Shown here: positions 13,873 to 22,023 of the stretch, in pieces
Numbering within the stretch: position 1 is the first letter of the stretch
Layout: the number at the start of each line of letters is the position of its first letter
From: Pseudolabrys sp.
GTDB taxonomy: Bacteria > Pseudomonadota > Alphaproteobacteria > Rhizobiales > Xanthobacteraceae
DNA: 64,000 nt
Assembly (NCBI GenBank): GCA_029980465.1
Contig: JARYIJ010000001.1
Location: 2,553,501-2,617,500, forward strand
Direction: 5' to 3'
Notes under the pieces: generated by a model
Databases searched by the model: none
Told to the model about the DNA's origin: nothing
The model's input: only the letters and a program-made list of their open reading frames with translations
Made by a program: the position numbers and the translations under genes

Positions 13873-13961
13873 ATGCGGTAGCGAGAGCTACCGTTGCCCT
13901 CCTTGGGCGTTTCCTCCCTAGACTTGGGCCGCTTGCCACAACGCGAGCGGCCCTTTTTTTT
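13873..13961 (+). ncRNA. mmgR: suhB / MmgR-like (alpha-r8 type) small RNA
   Basis: A non-coding stretch with two hairpins: GGTAGC-GAGA-GCTACC at 13877-13892 and GGGCCGC...GCGGCCC at 13926-13953 followed by eight T. Between them is the unpaired pyrimidine-rich GGGCGTTTCCTCCCT, an anti-Shine-Dalgarno-like sequence. This architecture and linker match my knowledge of the alphaproteobacterial suhB RNA, called MmgR in Sinorhizobium, which is small, Hfq-bound and usually lies next to an inositol-monophosphatase-family gene, as here. The 5' end is estimated from the putative promoter. A covariance search would settle the family. Confidence 0.75.
13926..13961 (+). terminator. Intrinsic terminator of the suhB-like small RNA
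   Basis: Perfect 7-bp stem GGGCCGC / GCGGCCC with a 14-base loop and an uninterrupted run of eight T. It forms the 3' end of the small RNA. Confidence 0.88.
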
Positions 13962-13991
13962 GTCCTGCATGGAAGCGGGCAGGTGAAGAAT

Positions 13992-14879
13992 CTATTCGGC
14001 GGCGGCGCGATAGGGGCGAAGCTCGGACAGCGGGATTTCGCCCAGCCGGCCGGCGACGGCCTCGAGGTCGGTCGCCAGGGCGACGAAGCCGGGCGAGCGC
14101 TCGTAGCGTCGTTCGTCCATGTAGAGCGCCCGGTTGATCTCAAGCTGGATGGCATGAAGGCCGGCGCCCGGATTGCCGTAGTGCTCCGTGATGAAGCCGC
14201 CGGCGTAGGGCTTGTTGCGGCTGACGGTGTAGCCGAGGTCACGCAATGTCTGTTCCACGCATTCGGCGACCACTGGCACGCAACTGGTGCTGTAGCGATC
14301 GCCGATCACGAAATCCGGCCGTGGCCGCTCGTCCTTCTGCCCGGTGGTCGAGGGCATCGAATGGCAGTCGACCAGAACGGCGGCGCCAAAGGTGCGATGG
14401 ATTTTGGTGAACAGCCGTCGCAGCGCCCGGTGATAGGGCTTGTAGAGCGTCTCGATCCGCCGCATGGCGTCGTCGACCGAGATGCGCCGGTCGTAGATTT
14501 CCTGGGCGTCGCCGACGACCCGCGCCACCGTTCCGAGCCCGCCTGCGACCCGCATCGAGCGCGTATTAGCGAACGACGGCAACCGTCCTTCGAACATGCG
14601 CGGGTCAAGCTCATAGGGCTCGCGATTGACGTCGACATAGCAACGCGGAAAGTGCGCCCGCATCAGCGGATAGCCGCGCGCCACCACGCCGAGGAACAGC
14701 TCGTCGACGTAGGAATCCTCGGACCGGCGCAAGGCGGTCACATCCAGACGCGATGCCGTCAAAAATCCGGCCGGGTAGGTTGCCCCGCTGTGCGGCGAAT
14801 TAAACAGGACCGGACCGGTCCATTCCGTCGGCTCGGTGACCTCGAAGGGCGGGTCAAGCTCGTTGGGACTCATGGTCAT
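13992..14879 (-). CDS. N-formylglutamate amidohydrolase family protein
   Basis: Hydrolase of the HutG/N-formylglutamate deformylase family, 295 residues, predicted to release formate from an N-formyl amino acid in the cytoplasm. Typical blocks are NSPHSGATYP near residue 29, the metal-binding VDCHSMPS near residue 165 and the closing ALYMDERRYERSPGF. No other histidine-degradation genes are in view, so it may act on another N-formyl compound. It stands alone between the small RNA and the CpdR-like gene. The second ATG, two codons in, is an alternative start. Confidence 0.9.
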   Translation of the reverse strand: MTMSPNELDPPFEVTEPTEWTGPVLFNSPHSGATYPAGFLTASRLDVTALRRSEDSYVDELFLGVVARGYPLMRAHFPRCYVDVNREPYELDPRMFEGRLPSFANTRSMRVAGGLGTVARVVGDAQEIYDRRISVDDAMRRIETLYKPYHRALRRLFTKIHRTFGAAVLVDCHSMPSTTGQKDERPRPDFVIGDRYSTSCVPVVAECVEQTLRDLGYTVSRNKPYAGGFITEHYGNPGAGLHAIQLEINRALYMDERRYERSPGFVALATDLEAVAGRLGEIPLSELRPYRAAAE

Positions 14880-15100
14880 GGGAGGCGAGGATCTCGTCCT
14901 GGTGAGCGCGCCCGGCGCGTCATGTCATCGCCCTTATAGACCCATATTGTCTATAGGGCGGCGGCCAAAGCCAAGGGGCCCTCTTGCCTTAGTTCACTCG
15001 ATATTTACCCGGCGCCGTGCTTATGGAGAGGCCTCGGGCCATCCGGCTCTGGCGGGGATGAAAGTGCGGGGACGACATGGCTGCGGGGACCATCGGGGAA

Positions 15101-15622
15101 ATGTCGAAGATTCTGCTCGCCGAGGACGATACCGACATGCGGCGATTCCTGGTGAAAGCGCTGCAGAACGCCGGATTTGACGTCACCTCCTACGACAACG
15201 GGCTGTCGGCCTATCAGCGGCTGCGCGAGGAATCCTACTCGCTGCTCCTGACCGACATCGTCATGCCGGAAATGGACGGCATCGAACTGGCCCGCCGGGC
15301 CTCCGAGCTCGACCCCGACATCAAGATCATGTTCATCACCGGCTTCGCCGCCGTCGCGCTGAACCCGGACTCGGCCGCTCCGAAGCACGCCAAGGTGCTG
15401 TCGAAACCGGTTCATCTGCGCGAACTGGTCAACGAAGTTCAGAACAATGCTGGCCGCCTGACGCGGCGCCGCCGGCCCAGTTGCGCCGGTGGGGCCAAGC
15501 CGCTAAGACCCTCCGGCCAGAGGGCGCGTAGCTCAGCGGGAGAGCACTACCTTGACATGGTAGGGGTCACAGGTTCGATCCCTGTCGCGCCCACCACCCA
15601 GTCGCCGTTTCCGACAGTTTAG
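15101..15622 (+). CDS. cpdR: CpdR-like response regulator, probably frameshifted at the 3' end
   Basis: Single receiver domain (about residues 1-118): acidic pocket DD, phospho-acceptor in LLTDIVMPEMDG, T/K switch residues in FITGFAA and LSKPVHLREL. CpdR controls CckA/CtrA-dependent ClpXP proteolysis in alphaproteobacterial cell-cycle control. The start at 15101 (MSKILLAEDD) is preferred over 15077. As written, the frame runs on to 15622 straight through the tRNA-Val gene, which is implausible. In the +1 frame, 15447-15461 reads Met-Leu-Ala-Ala-stop, the usual CpdR C-terminus, so one extra base near 15443-15446 (AACAATG) probably displaced the natural stop at 15459-15461. The choice between sequencing error and true mutation is open. 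Confidence 0.85.
   Translation: MSKILLAEDDTDMRRFLVKALQNAGFDVTSYDNGLSAYQRLREESYSLLLTDIVMPEMDGIELARRASELDPDIKIMFITGFAAVALNPDSAAPKHAKVLSKPVHLRELVNEVQNNAGRLTRRRRPSCAGGAKPLRPSGQRARSSAGEHYLDMVGVTGSIPVAPTTQSPFPTV
15522..15596 (+). tRNA. tRNA-Val (GAC)
   Basis: Complete cloverleaf: acceptor GGGCGCG (15522-15528) pairs with CGCGCCC (15586-15592), discriminator A and encoded CCA. The anticodon arm is CTACC-TTGACAT-GGTAG with anticodon GAC at 15554-15556; the T arm has GTTCGATCC. An intrinsic terminator follows about 45 bp downstream. It marks the change from core-type to accessory gene content. Confidence 0.97.
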
Positions 15623-15639
15623 GGAGACTGGCCGAAAAT

Positions 15640-15662
15640 GCCCGCCGGTGGCGGGCTTTTTT
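15640..15662 (+). terminator. Intrinsic terminator downstream of tRNA-Val
   Basis: 7-bp stem GCCCGCC / GGCGGGC with a 3-base loop (15640-15656), then six T. Confidence 0.85.
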
Positions 15663-15854
15663 ATTGCCGCACACGGTGGCATCGGTCTCCAGCGGGCTCG
15701 GGCGCCGACTTGGCCGACTTGTCTCCGAGGAACAAATTCCCGTTCCTGGCGGCAGAAACAATCTGTAGAACACCGGTCTCGCGTTTGGGCGGTCTTGTGA
15801 CTGCTGCAGGTTAGTCAGGTTCGCTGCCGTCGACCTTGATGGCTTAGCGGCGTT

Positions 15855-16469
15855 TCAAAGCGTGACCGGTGCCCAGCACGGAACGACCGCCAGATCGTCC
15901 GGACGGTCCACGTCCTGGGCGATGCGCTGATTGAAATGCAGCCGCGGCGTGACACCGCACCGCCGCGCTTCCGCCTGGTGGCGTCGATAACTGTCGTCAC
16001 CGAACGAGAAGCGTAGCGCTAGGTCTTCCGCAATCAGAAGGGCGTTGGTGCCGACACCCACGCGGTCGGGACTGATGGTTACGGAATGGCCTTCACTGGC
16101 AGTCGCAAGCGCCTGCAGGTCGCGAGCTTCGACGAGCGGCAGGTCGACTGGTAAAATCAGAATTCGGCGGATGCCTTTCTGTCGCAGATCATGACAGCCG
16201 TCGGCGAGGGCGCTGTTGAGATCCTGATGCGCGGTGCGGATACAGTGCGCCCCGAGTTCGGCTGTAAGCATCAAAGTATCATCGGCATCGCTGACTACCG
16301 AGGTGCGAGCAAGACCGGGAAATTCCGTTGCGACCACGATCATGTGGCGGAGGAAGCGCTCGTTGAGGTCTCGCCGCGCTGAGCATGTGAGCACCGTCGC
16401 AAGCCGACTCTTGCCGTAGCAAAGCGACTTCACGGGAATCAGCAACCATGGGGGTTCACGCATGAGCAC
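15855..16469 (-). CDS. cofC: 2-phospho-L-lactate (or PEP) guanylyltransferase, F420 biosynthesis
   Basis: Activates the three-carbon precursor of F420 with GTP, giving lactyl- or enolpyruvyl-2-diphospho-5'-guanosine for CofD. The 204-residue product has the nucleotidyltransferase fold: LLIPVKSLCYGKSRLA near residue 10, a metal-binding LILPVDLPLV near residue 100 and a later ISPDRVGVGTNALLI. It is last in the F420 operon and overlaps the cofD stop by 14 bases, suggesting translational coupling. Whether it uses 2-phospholactate, 3-phosphoglycerate or PEP cannot be read directly; the FbiB-type fusion upstream favours PEP. Confidence 0.93.
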   Translation of the reverse strand: MLMREPPWLLIPVKSLCYGKSRLATVLTCSARRDLNERFLRHMIVVATEFPGLARTSVVSDADDTLMLTAELGAHCIRTAHQDLNSALADGCHDLRQKGIRRILILPVDLPLVEARDLQALATASEGHSVTISPDRVGVGTNALLIAEDLALRFSFGDDSYRRHQAEARRCGVTPRLHFNQRIAQDVDRPDDLAVVPCWAPVTL

Positions 16470-17418
16470 CGTCCGCTATCTGTGCGGCAAGGGCGAGCGC
16501 TACACTGGCGAGTGCCTTCTGGTCGTCCAAGTTTGCCATCACCGTATTTGTGACGGTGACTGATAGACCCAAGCCTTCGATTGCGGGCGCGGTGATTTCA
16601 TCGATGGCATCAATGACCAGGCCATCGATCAATCCGCGGTAATGCTCTGCTATGCCGAGTACCGACACGTCGCGGCCGAGTTCGCGCAGTATTTTCGCGG
16701 CGGGCCCCTTGATCGCTTGGCCACCGACAATCGGCGACACCGCCACTGCAGGCACGCGACGCTGGCGCAGCCATTGCAGTACGCCTGGAATCGACAGGAT
16801 GGGATCGATGCTCAACAAGGGATTGGACGGACAGATGACAATGGTGCGCAGATGGGGATCGGCCATGGCTGCAATAAAGGCGGGCGAGGGGGCGGCCTTC
16901 TCGATACCATCGAAGCTCACCGCGGTGACTGTGGGTGCGCAGCGCAGGCGCACGAAATAATCCTGGAATGCGAGAGTGCCGTCGGTCGTGTGAATGATCG
17001 TGCGCACGCTGTCGTCACTCATCGGCGCGACGTGATGAGCGATACCGAGCTGCCTGCTCAAGTGGCGCGTGACTTCGGATAGCGTTTCGCTGCATGCCAG
17101 CCGCTGTGTGCGCACTACATGAGTAGCGAGATCGCTGTCTCCGAGTCTGAACCAGGTCGGGTCGCCAAGACGTCCGAGCGCGGTCATGAAGTTCCAAGTT
17201 TCGCCCGCGAGCCCCCAGCCACGGATGCGGTCGTTGAGACCGGCAAGCCAGTACATCACGGTGTCGACATCGGGGGAAATGTGGAGGCCGAGATGGATGA
17301 AATCGTCGCCGGTGTTGACGACAATGAGCAGTTCCTCCGGTGGCAGTTGTGAGGCGAGGCCTTGGGCGAGCTTGGCACCACCGACACCGCCAGCCAGGAC
17401 GAGAATCATCTCAGACAT
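16456..17418 (-). CDS. cofD: 2-phospho-L-lactate transferase, F420-0 synthase
   Basis: Transfers the CofC-activated moiety to the deazaflavin Fo to form F420-0 or dehydro-F420-0 (called FbiA in actinobacteria). About 320 residues with the diagnostic N-terminus ILVLAGGVGGAKLAQGL and the substrate loop VICPSNPLLSIDPIL near residue 195. The ATG at 17418 overlaps the fbiB stop by eight bases; the ATG at 17409 is an alternative. Length is normal. It belongs to a five-gene minus-strand F420 operon. Confidence 0.95.
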   Translation of the reverse strand: MSEMILVLAGGVGGAKLAQGLASQLPPEELLIVVNTGDDFIHLGLHISPDVDTVMYWLAGLNDRIRGWGLAGETWNFMTALGRLGDPTWFRLGDSDLATHVVRTQRLACSETLSEVTRHLSRQLGIAHHVAPMSDDSVRTIIHTTDGTLAFQDYFVRLRCAPTVTAVSFDGIEKAAPSPAFIAAMADPHLRTIVICPSNPLLSIDPILSIPGVLQWLRQRRVPAVAVSPIVGGQAIKGPAAKILRELGRDVSVLGIAEHYRGLIDGLVIDAIDEITAPAIEGLGLSVTVTNTVMANLDDQKALASVALALAAQIADGAHA

Positions 17419-18820
17419 CCACGATACGAACGACGTCCTGTATCGGGTGTCGTCGATAGGGCCTGCCGCTATTGGCCGGATAGCCAAGCGTGATCAGCGC
17501 CTGTGGCTCCCACGCGGCGGGCAGCGAAAGCACATCGCGGACCGTGTCGGCGCAAAACAGGGGAGCGCACATGATGCTGGCGCCAAGGCCCTCGGCATGG
17601 GCTGCGAGAAGGATATTCTGCATCGCCATTGCCGTGCTCTGAACGGCCATCTGACGCTCGGCTGCAGCGCGTCGCCTGTCGAGATAGACATCCATGTCTT
17701 CCATGCTAAGGCAAACCAGGATAGCCGCCGGCGCGCTGGTGATGCGGGTGATTGAACGCGCTGTATCTTGGTCGATAATGATAGGGTCATGGCCGTCACG
17801 AGTCCGGTCTTCGCGTAGGCGCTCGGCCATCGCTTGGGCAAGCCGCGTTTTGGCCGCGTCCTTCAGCAGGACGAATCGCCAAGGTTGCCGGTTATGGGCG
17901 GAGGGTGCTGTGATGGCCGCCTCGATAAGGCGCATGATCGCCGTTTCGCGGATCGGAGCGGCCGTGTAGCGGCGGATCGAACGCCGCCGTTTCAGGGTTT
18001 CCTCGAGACTCGCCGGACGAAACAGGTCGATCGCCTTCGGCCGTACAAGGTCGGCAGCGGTGCGGTCGCCGCGCGCGGTGGCGAGGCCGCGCGCAAGCAC
18101 GATCGGTCGGCCTTCGCCGGCCTGACCCATCAGGAGTGAGGCCGCGGAAGCGATCTCGTCGGCGATTGCCACTTCCGTGCTGTGCAGCTTGCGGCCAAAG
18201 AGATCGGGTGCGCCACGCAGATCGGCGAGCGCAGCAACGCCACTCGCGCCAATCGCCACGCCGACGGTGCCGTTGCGGAACGCACGGCCGTGGCTGTCAT
18301 TGATGATTACGCCGACCGAGGCGCCTGTGCGCGCGCGCAATGTCTCGCGCAAACTGGCACAGGTGGCGTCAGGATCTTCTGGCAGTAGCAGGGCAACATC
18401 GTCGGACGCGCCCTGTTCGACATTAGACTGGTCGACACCTGCATTGGCGATCACGAAGCCGAGTCGGTGCGCGACGACGAGTACATCGCGGCGATAGCGG
18501 ACAGTCTCGGTCGACTCGCTCATAATGAGTTCAACCAGACGCGCGTCTTTGTTCACATCGTGCGCCAGCCGCTCGGCCTCGGGCGACGGTATCACCGTAT
18601 CCAGCCGCACCAGCCGGTTCTGCGCCTTGGAGACGATCTTCTGCGCGATAATGAGTACATCGTCGTTACGCAGTTTCTCGTTGGAGGCGGTTAAGGCAGC
18701 GAGAATAATCTCAGCGAGGTCATCGCCCGGCTTGACCAGAGGAACGCCGGCGAGCGCCGAGAACTGTGCCACCGTCGACGGTGCCAAGATGGTCCGGGAC
18801 GGAGATTCGTGCATGTTCAT
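17411..18820 (-). CDS. fbiB: Bifunctional F420:gamma-glutamyl ligase / nitroreductase-like dehydro-F420 reductase
   Basis: 469-residue two-domain protein. The CofE domain (about residues 15-255; NAGVDQSN at 127-134, NDSHGRAFRNG at 174-184) adds glutamates to F420-0. The C-terminal domain (about 278-469; RRRSIRRYTAAPI, HNRQPWRF) is an FMN nitroreductase fold. This order is that of actinobacterial FbiB, whose nitroreductase domain reduces dehydro-F420-0 made from PEP. The fusion therefore suggests the PEP route here. It starts three bases after fno and overlaps cofD. FbiB-like fusions are far better known from Actinobacteria than from Proteobacteria. Confidence 0.94.
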   Translation of the reverse strand: MNMHESPSRTILAPSTVAQFSALAGVPLVKPGDDLAEIILAALTASNEKLRNDDVLIIAQKIVSKAQNRLVRLDTVIPSPEAERLAHDVNKDARLVELIMSESTETVRYRRDVLVVAHRLGFVIANAGVDQSNVEQGASDDVALLLPEDPDATCASLRETLRARTGASVGVIINDSHGRAFRNGTVGVAIGASGVAALADLRGAPDLFGRKLHSTEVAIADEIASAASLLMGQAGEGRPIVLARGLATARGDRTAADLVRPKAIDLFRPASLEETLKRRRSIRRYTAAPIRETAIMRLIEAAITAPSAHNRQPWRFVLLKDAAKTRLAQAMAERLREDRTRDGHDPIIIDQDTARSITRITSAPAAILVCLSMEDMDVYLDRRRAAAERQMAVQSTAMAMQNILLAAHAEGLGASIMCAPLFCADTVRDVLSLPAAWEPQALITLGYPANSGRPYRRHPIQDVVRIVDV

Positions 18821-18823
18821 GGA

Positions 18824-19504
18824 TTACTGCGGCGGTTCTACTGGCAGGCCGGTGATGCGGATGCCAGTGCCGGGCACCTTGTAGCGCATATTCATGGCGA
18901 TCAGGAGCGAGGTGAGAGCCTCCGCTGCCACTGAATTCACGATTGGTCCAGCATGGACGCCGCGCAGGCCGATGTCGGCAGCGAGCCCGATTACCACTTG
19001 GCGCGCCGCCGGATCATCGCCGCAGACGAGCACGTCGCAGTCGATGTTGTGCGCGAGATCCTTGAGGTGATGCGCCGACACGTTCTGGAACGCGGAGACC
19101 ACGCGGACGTTGGCACCGAGCATGATCTGGATCGCCGCGACCGCCGAGCCGGCGGCTGGCAGTTGCACGCGCGCAACCTTGGGCGGCACCAGCGGCACAG
19201 TGGAATCGATAAGGATCTTGCCGGCAAGCGCGTCACGCACCTCTTCGACTGTCTTACGCTGCGCGGCAAAGGGCACCGTGAGCATGACGATATCGGCCGC
19301 CGCAGCGGCCTCCTTGTTGCTCGTGCCGTTGATGTTGCCGGCGCTAAGTGTAGCCTTCATATCGGCCGCTGCCGCCGCTGCTTTCGCTGCGTCGCGCGAG
19401 CCGAGAATGACGCGATGACCCACCTTGGTCCAGCGCAGCGCCAGACCGCTGCCTTCCTGGCCGGTGCCACCAAGGATCGCGATCGTATGGGTCTGGGCCA
19501 TCAC
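18824..19504 (-). CDS. npdG: NADPH-dependent F420 reductase (F420:NADP oxidoreductase)
   Basis: Exchanges hydride between F420H2 and NADP+, keeping the F420 pool reduced. The 226-residue product has an N-terminal Rossmann motif adapted to this family (IAILGGTGQEGSGLALRW), the NADP phosphate-binding segment GSRDAAK, and the C-terminal domain ending near AMNMRYKVPGTGIRITG. It lies between fbiC and fbiB with gaps of eight and three bases. The start may be at 19504 or 19501. Actinobacteria call this enzyme Fno or NpdG. Confidence 0.93.
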   Translation of the reverse strand: MMAQTHTIAILGGTGQEGSGLALRWTKVGHRVILGSRDAAKAAAAAADMKATLSAGNINGTSNKEAAAAADIVMLTVPFAAQRKTVEEVRDALAGKILIDSTVPLVPPKVARVQLPAAGSAVAAIQIMLGANVRVVSAFQNVSAHHLKDLAHNIDCDVLVCGDDPAARQVVIGLAADIGLRGVHAGPIVNSVAAEALTSLLIAMNMRYKVPGTGIRITGLPVEPPQ

Positions 19505-19512
19505 ATACTCCG

Positions 19513-21933
19513 TTAGGAACGGGCGGCGGCGATCACGTCGCTGTTGAGGCGCGCGCGTCGCAGAGCCGGAGTCTGCATAACTGGGTTAAGTGGCGGGCAG
19601 CCGTATGACGCCTGCCGCTGGATCGGTGGTGCCGGTTTATAGAGCGTCGTGCGCTGCTCTGGCCTGCGGCCGATCCCCATAATGATGTCATCCATCGTCT
19701 CAGGCGGCAGTTCCTCGCCATGTGCTGCCCCGGCGGCACGCGAGATACTTTCGTTCATCAGGGTGCCGCCCAGATCGTTGGCACCGGCGCGCAGGCAGGC
19801 TTTGGCGCCTTCGATGCCCATCTTCACCCAGGACACCTGAATGTTCGGCAACACCGGATTGAGCACGAGTCGTGCCACCGCATGCATCAGCACTGCCTCG
19901 CGCCATGTGGGGCCAGCCCGGGCGCGGCCCCTGAGATAGATCGGCGCCTCCATGTGGACGAAAGGCAAGGGCACGAATTCGGTGAAGCCGCCGGTTTTCT
20001 CCTGCAACGTTCGGATCGCGAGTAGATGACGCGCCCAATGCTCTGGTCGCTCGACGTGGCCATACATGATGGTGGCGGTGGTCCTCAGGCCGACGCGATG
20101 CGCAGCCTCGATCACGTCCAGCCATTTCTGCGTGCGCAATTTATCCGGGCAGATGATCGCGCGCACCTCGTCGTCCAGAACCTCCGCCGCTGTGCCTGGC
20201 AGCGAGCCAAGGCCTGCGTCGCGCAGCCGCGCAAGATAATCGGTGACCGACAGATTCAAAGTACGCGCCCCTTGCATCACCTCGAGTGGGGAGAAGGCGT
20301 GCAGGTGTATCTGCGGCACCGCGTCTTTCACTACCCGCAGCACCTCCAGATATGTATAGCCGGTGTAGTCGGGATGGATGCCACCTTGCATGCAGACTTC
20401 GGTGGCGCCACGCGCCCACGCCTCGCGTACACGTCGACCGATCTCCTCGCGGTCTAGATCGTAGGCTGGTCCACGCAAATGGGCCGCCCCTCTGCCTTTC
20501 GAGAAGGCGCAGAAGGCACAATGGTAGGAACAGACATTGGTATAATTGATGTTGCGGTTGACGACATACCGCACGGTGTCGCCACTGACGCGCGCACGGA
20601 CTTCGTCGGCCGTTTGGCAAACCTCGATGAAGTCAGCGTCGCGCGCACCGAACAACTGCACGATCTCCGGCTCGCTCAGCACGTGTCCGTCTGCGGCTTT
20701 GGTCAGCACGTGATCAAGGCTTCGGCGCCGCAGGAGGGGCTGCACGGCAAATGTGGATTTCGCTGGCGGCGAGGCGTCGCCCGAGGCCCAAGCCGAATCG
20801 CGGGCCATGAATTCGCTGTCGGCGACGGCGAGGATCTTGTGGTGGAGGGCAGCATCGGTCCAGCGGTCAAGATCGTGGGCGTAGCTGCGATAGAGCGGTA
20901 GTCGTTGCACCAGTACGCGACCACGCTCGCGCATGTGCGCGGCAAGGGCTTCGAGATGTGGCCAAGGTGCTTCCGGGTTGACGTAATCGGCCGTGATTGG
21001 AGAGATCCCACCCCAGTCATTGATGCCGGCGTTGATCACCTCACCGATCAGATCGGCAGCAAGATTAGGAGGACTCTGGATGCTCATCGTCGGCCCGAAG
21101 ATCAATCGTGCCACGGCCAGCGTCCAGAGCAACTCATCGGCAGAGGCGTTGGGGTACCTGGCCATCGGCGTACCAGGCTTGGCGCGGAACGGCTGGATGA
21201 TGATCTCCTGCAAATGCCCATGCGCCTCGTGCAGATCGCGCAGCGCAAGCAGAGCGGCAATACGTTCGTGCCGGGTCTCGCCGATGCCAACCAGCAGTCC
21301 GCTGGTGAATGGGATTGCGAGGACGCCGGCAGTTTCGATTGTAGCGAGCCGCGCCGCCGGCATCTTGTCGGGTGAACCATAATGGGCGCCGCCGCGTTCG
21401 GAGAGCCGATCAGCGATTTGCTCCAGCATCAATCCCATCGATGCTGCAACGGGACGCAACTTCCGCATCTCCACAGCAGACATGACCCCGGGATTGACAT
21501 GCGGCAAAAGACCAGTCTCCCGCAACACGAGTGCCGCCATAGCTTGTAAGTAATCAATGGTAGTCTCGTAACCGAGTGCGTGCAGCGCCTCTTGCGCCTG
21601 TCGGTAACGCTGTTCCGGCTTGTCGCCGAGCGTGAACAACGCTTCCGTGCAGCCAGCGGCCTCACCGGCGCGCGCGACGGCGAGCACCTCGTCGGCTGAC
21701 ATATAGATCTTTTCGCCACGCCGCGGCGGCCGCGCGAAACTGCAGTAGCGGCAGCTGTCACGACATAGGCGCGTCAGCGGTATGAACACCTTGCGCGAGT
21801 ACGTAATGACATTGCCAAAACCCGCATCGCGAAGTTCTGCCGCACGTCGCATGAGGTATTCTGTATCGTCGACGCTGCCAAGCGCGATAGCTTCCGATCG
21901 GGAAAGGATCGTATCGCCAGTAGGAAGGCTCAT
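19513..21933 (-). CDS. fbiC: FbiC, fused CofG-CofH 7,8-didemethyl-8-hydroxy-5-deazariboflavin synthase
   Basis: Dual radical-SAM enzyme that makes the deazaflavin Fo from tyrosine and the ribityl-diaminouracil intermediate of riboflavin synthesis. About 806 residues. The N-terminal CofG half carries CRDSCRYC near residue 57; the C-terminal CofH half carries CSYHCAFC near residue 470, followed by SKGRG. Both CX3CX2C clusters are intact. The ATG at 21933 is chosen; a GTG lies three codons upstream at 21942. It is first of the biosynthetic genes and follows gntR by about 90 bp on the same strand, so the regulator may share its transcript. The fused form is typical of Actinobacteria; archaea mostly have separate genes. 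Confidence 0.96.
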   Translation of the reverse strand: MSLPTGDTILSRSEAIALGSVDDTEYLMRRAAELRDAGFGNVITYSRKVFIPLTRLCRDSCRYCSFARPPRRGEKIYMSADEVLAVARAGEAAGCTEALFTLGDKPEQRYRQAQEALHALGYETTIDYLQAMAALVLRETGLLPHVNPGVMSAVEMRKLRPVAASMGLMLEQIADRLSERGGAHYGSPDKMPAARLATIETAGVLAIPFTSGLLVGIGETRHERIAALLALRDLHEAHGHLQEIIIQPFRAKPGTPMARYPNASADELLWTLAVARLIFGPTMSIQSPPNLAADLIGEVINAGINDWGGISPITADYVNPEAPWPHLEALAAHMRERGRVLVQRLPLYRSYAHDLDRWTDAALHHKILAVADSEFMARDSAWASGDASPPAKSTFAVQPLLRRRSLDHVLTKAADGHVLSEPEIVQLFGARDADFIEVCQTADEVRARVSGDTVRYVVNRNINYTNVCSYHCAFCAFSKGRGAAHLRGPAYDLDREEIGRRVREAWARGATEVCMQGGIHPDYTGYTYLEVLRVVKDAVPQIHLHAFSPLEVMQGARTLNLSVTDYLARLRDAGLGSLPGTAAEVLDDEVRAIICPDKLRTQKWLDVIEAAHRVGLRTTATIMYGHVERPEHWARHLLAIRTLQEKTGGFTEFVPLPFVHMEAPIYLRGRARAGPTWREAVLMHAVARLVLNPVLPNIQVSWVKMGIEGAKACLRAGANDLGGTLMNESISRAAGAAHGEELPPETMDDIIMGIGRRPEQRTTLYKPAPPIQRQASYGCPPLNPVMQTPALRRARLNSDVIAAARS

Positions 21934-22023
21934 TCGAGGCACCCGAAGGTGTGCATGGCAGAGGCGAAAGACAGATTTTTATGCCCGGCTGCCATCACAC
22001 AAAGCAAGAATCGTGCATTGCCA

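Noticed and set aside
15567-15773. Minus-strand frame ending in WWARQGSNL
   Set aside because: Typical false peptide from the antisense of a tRNA gene and its terminator.
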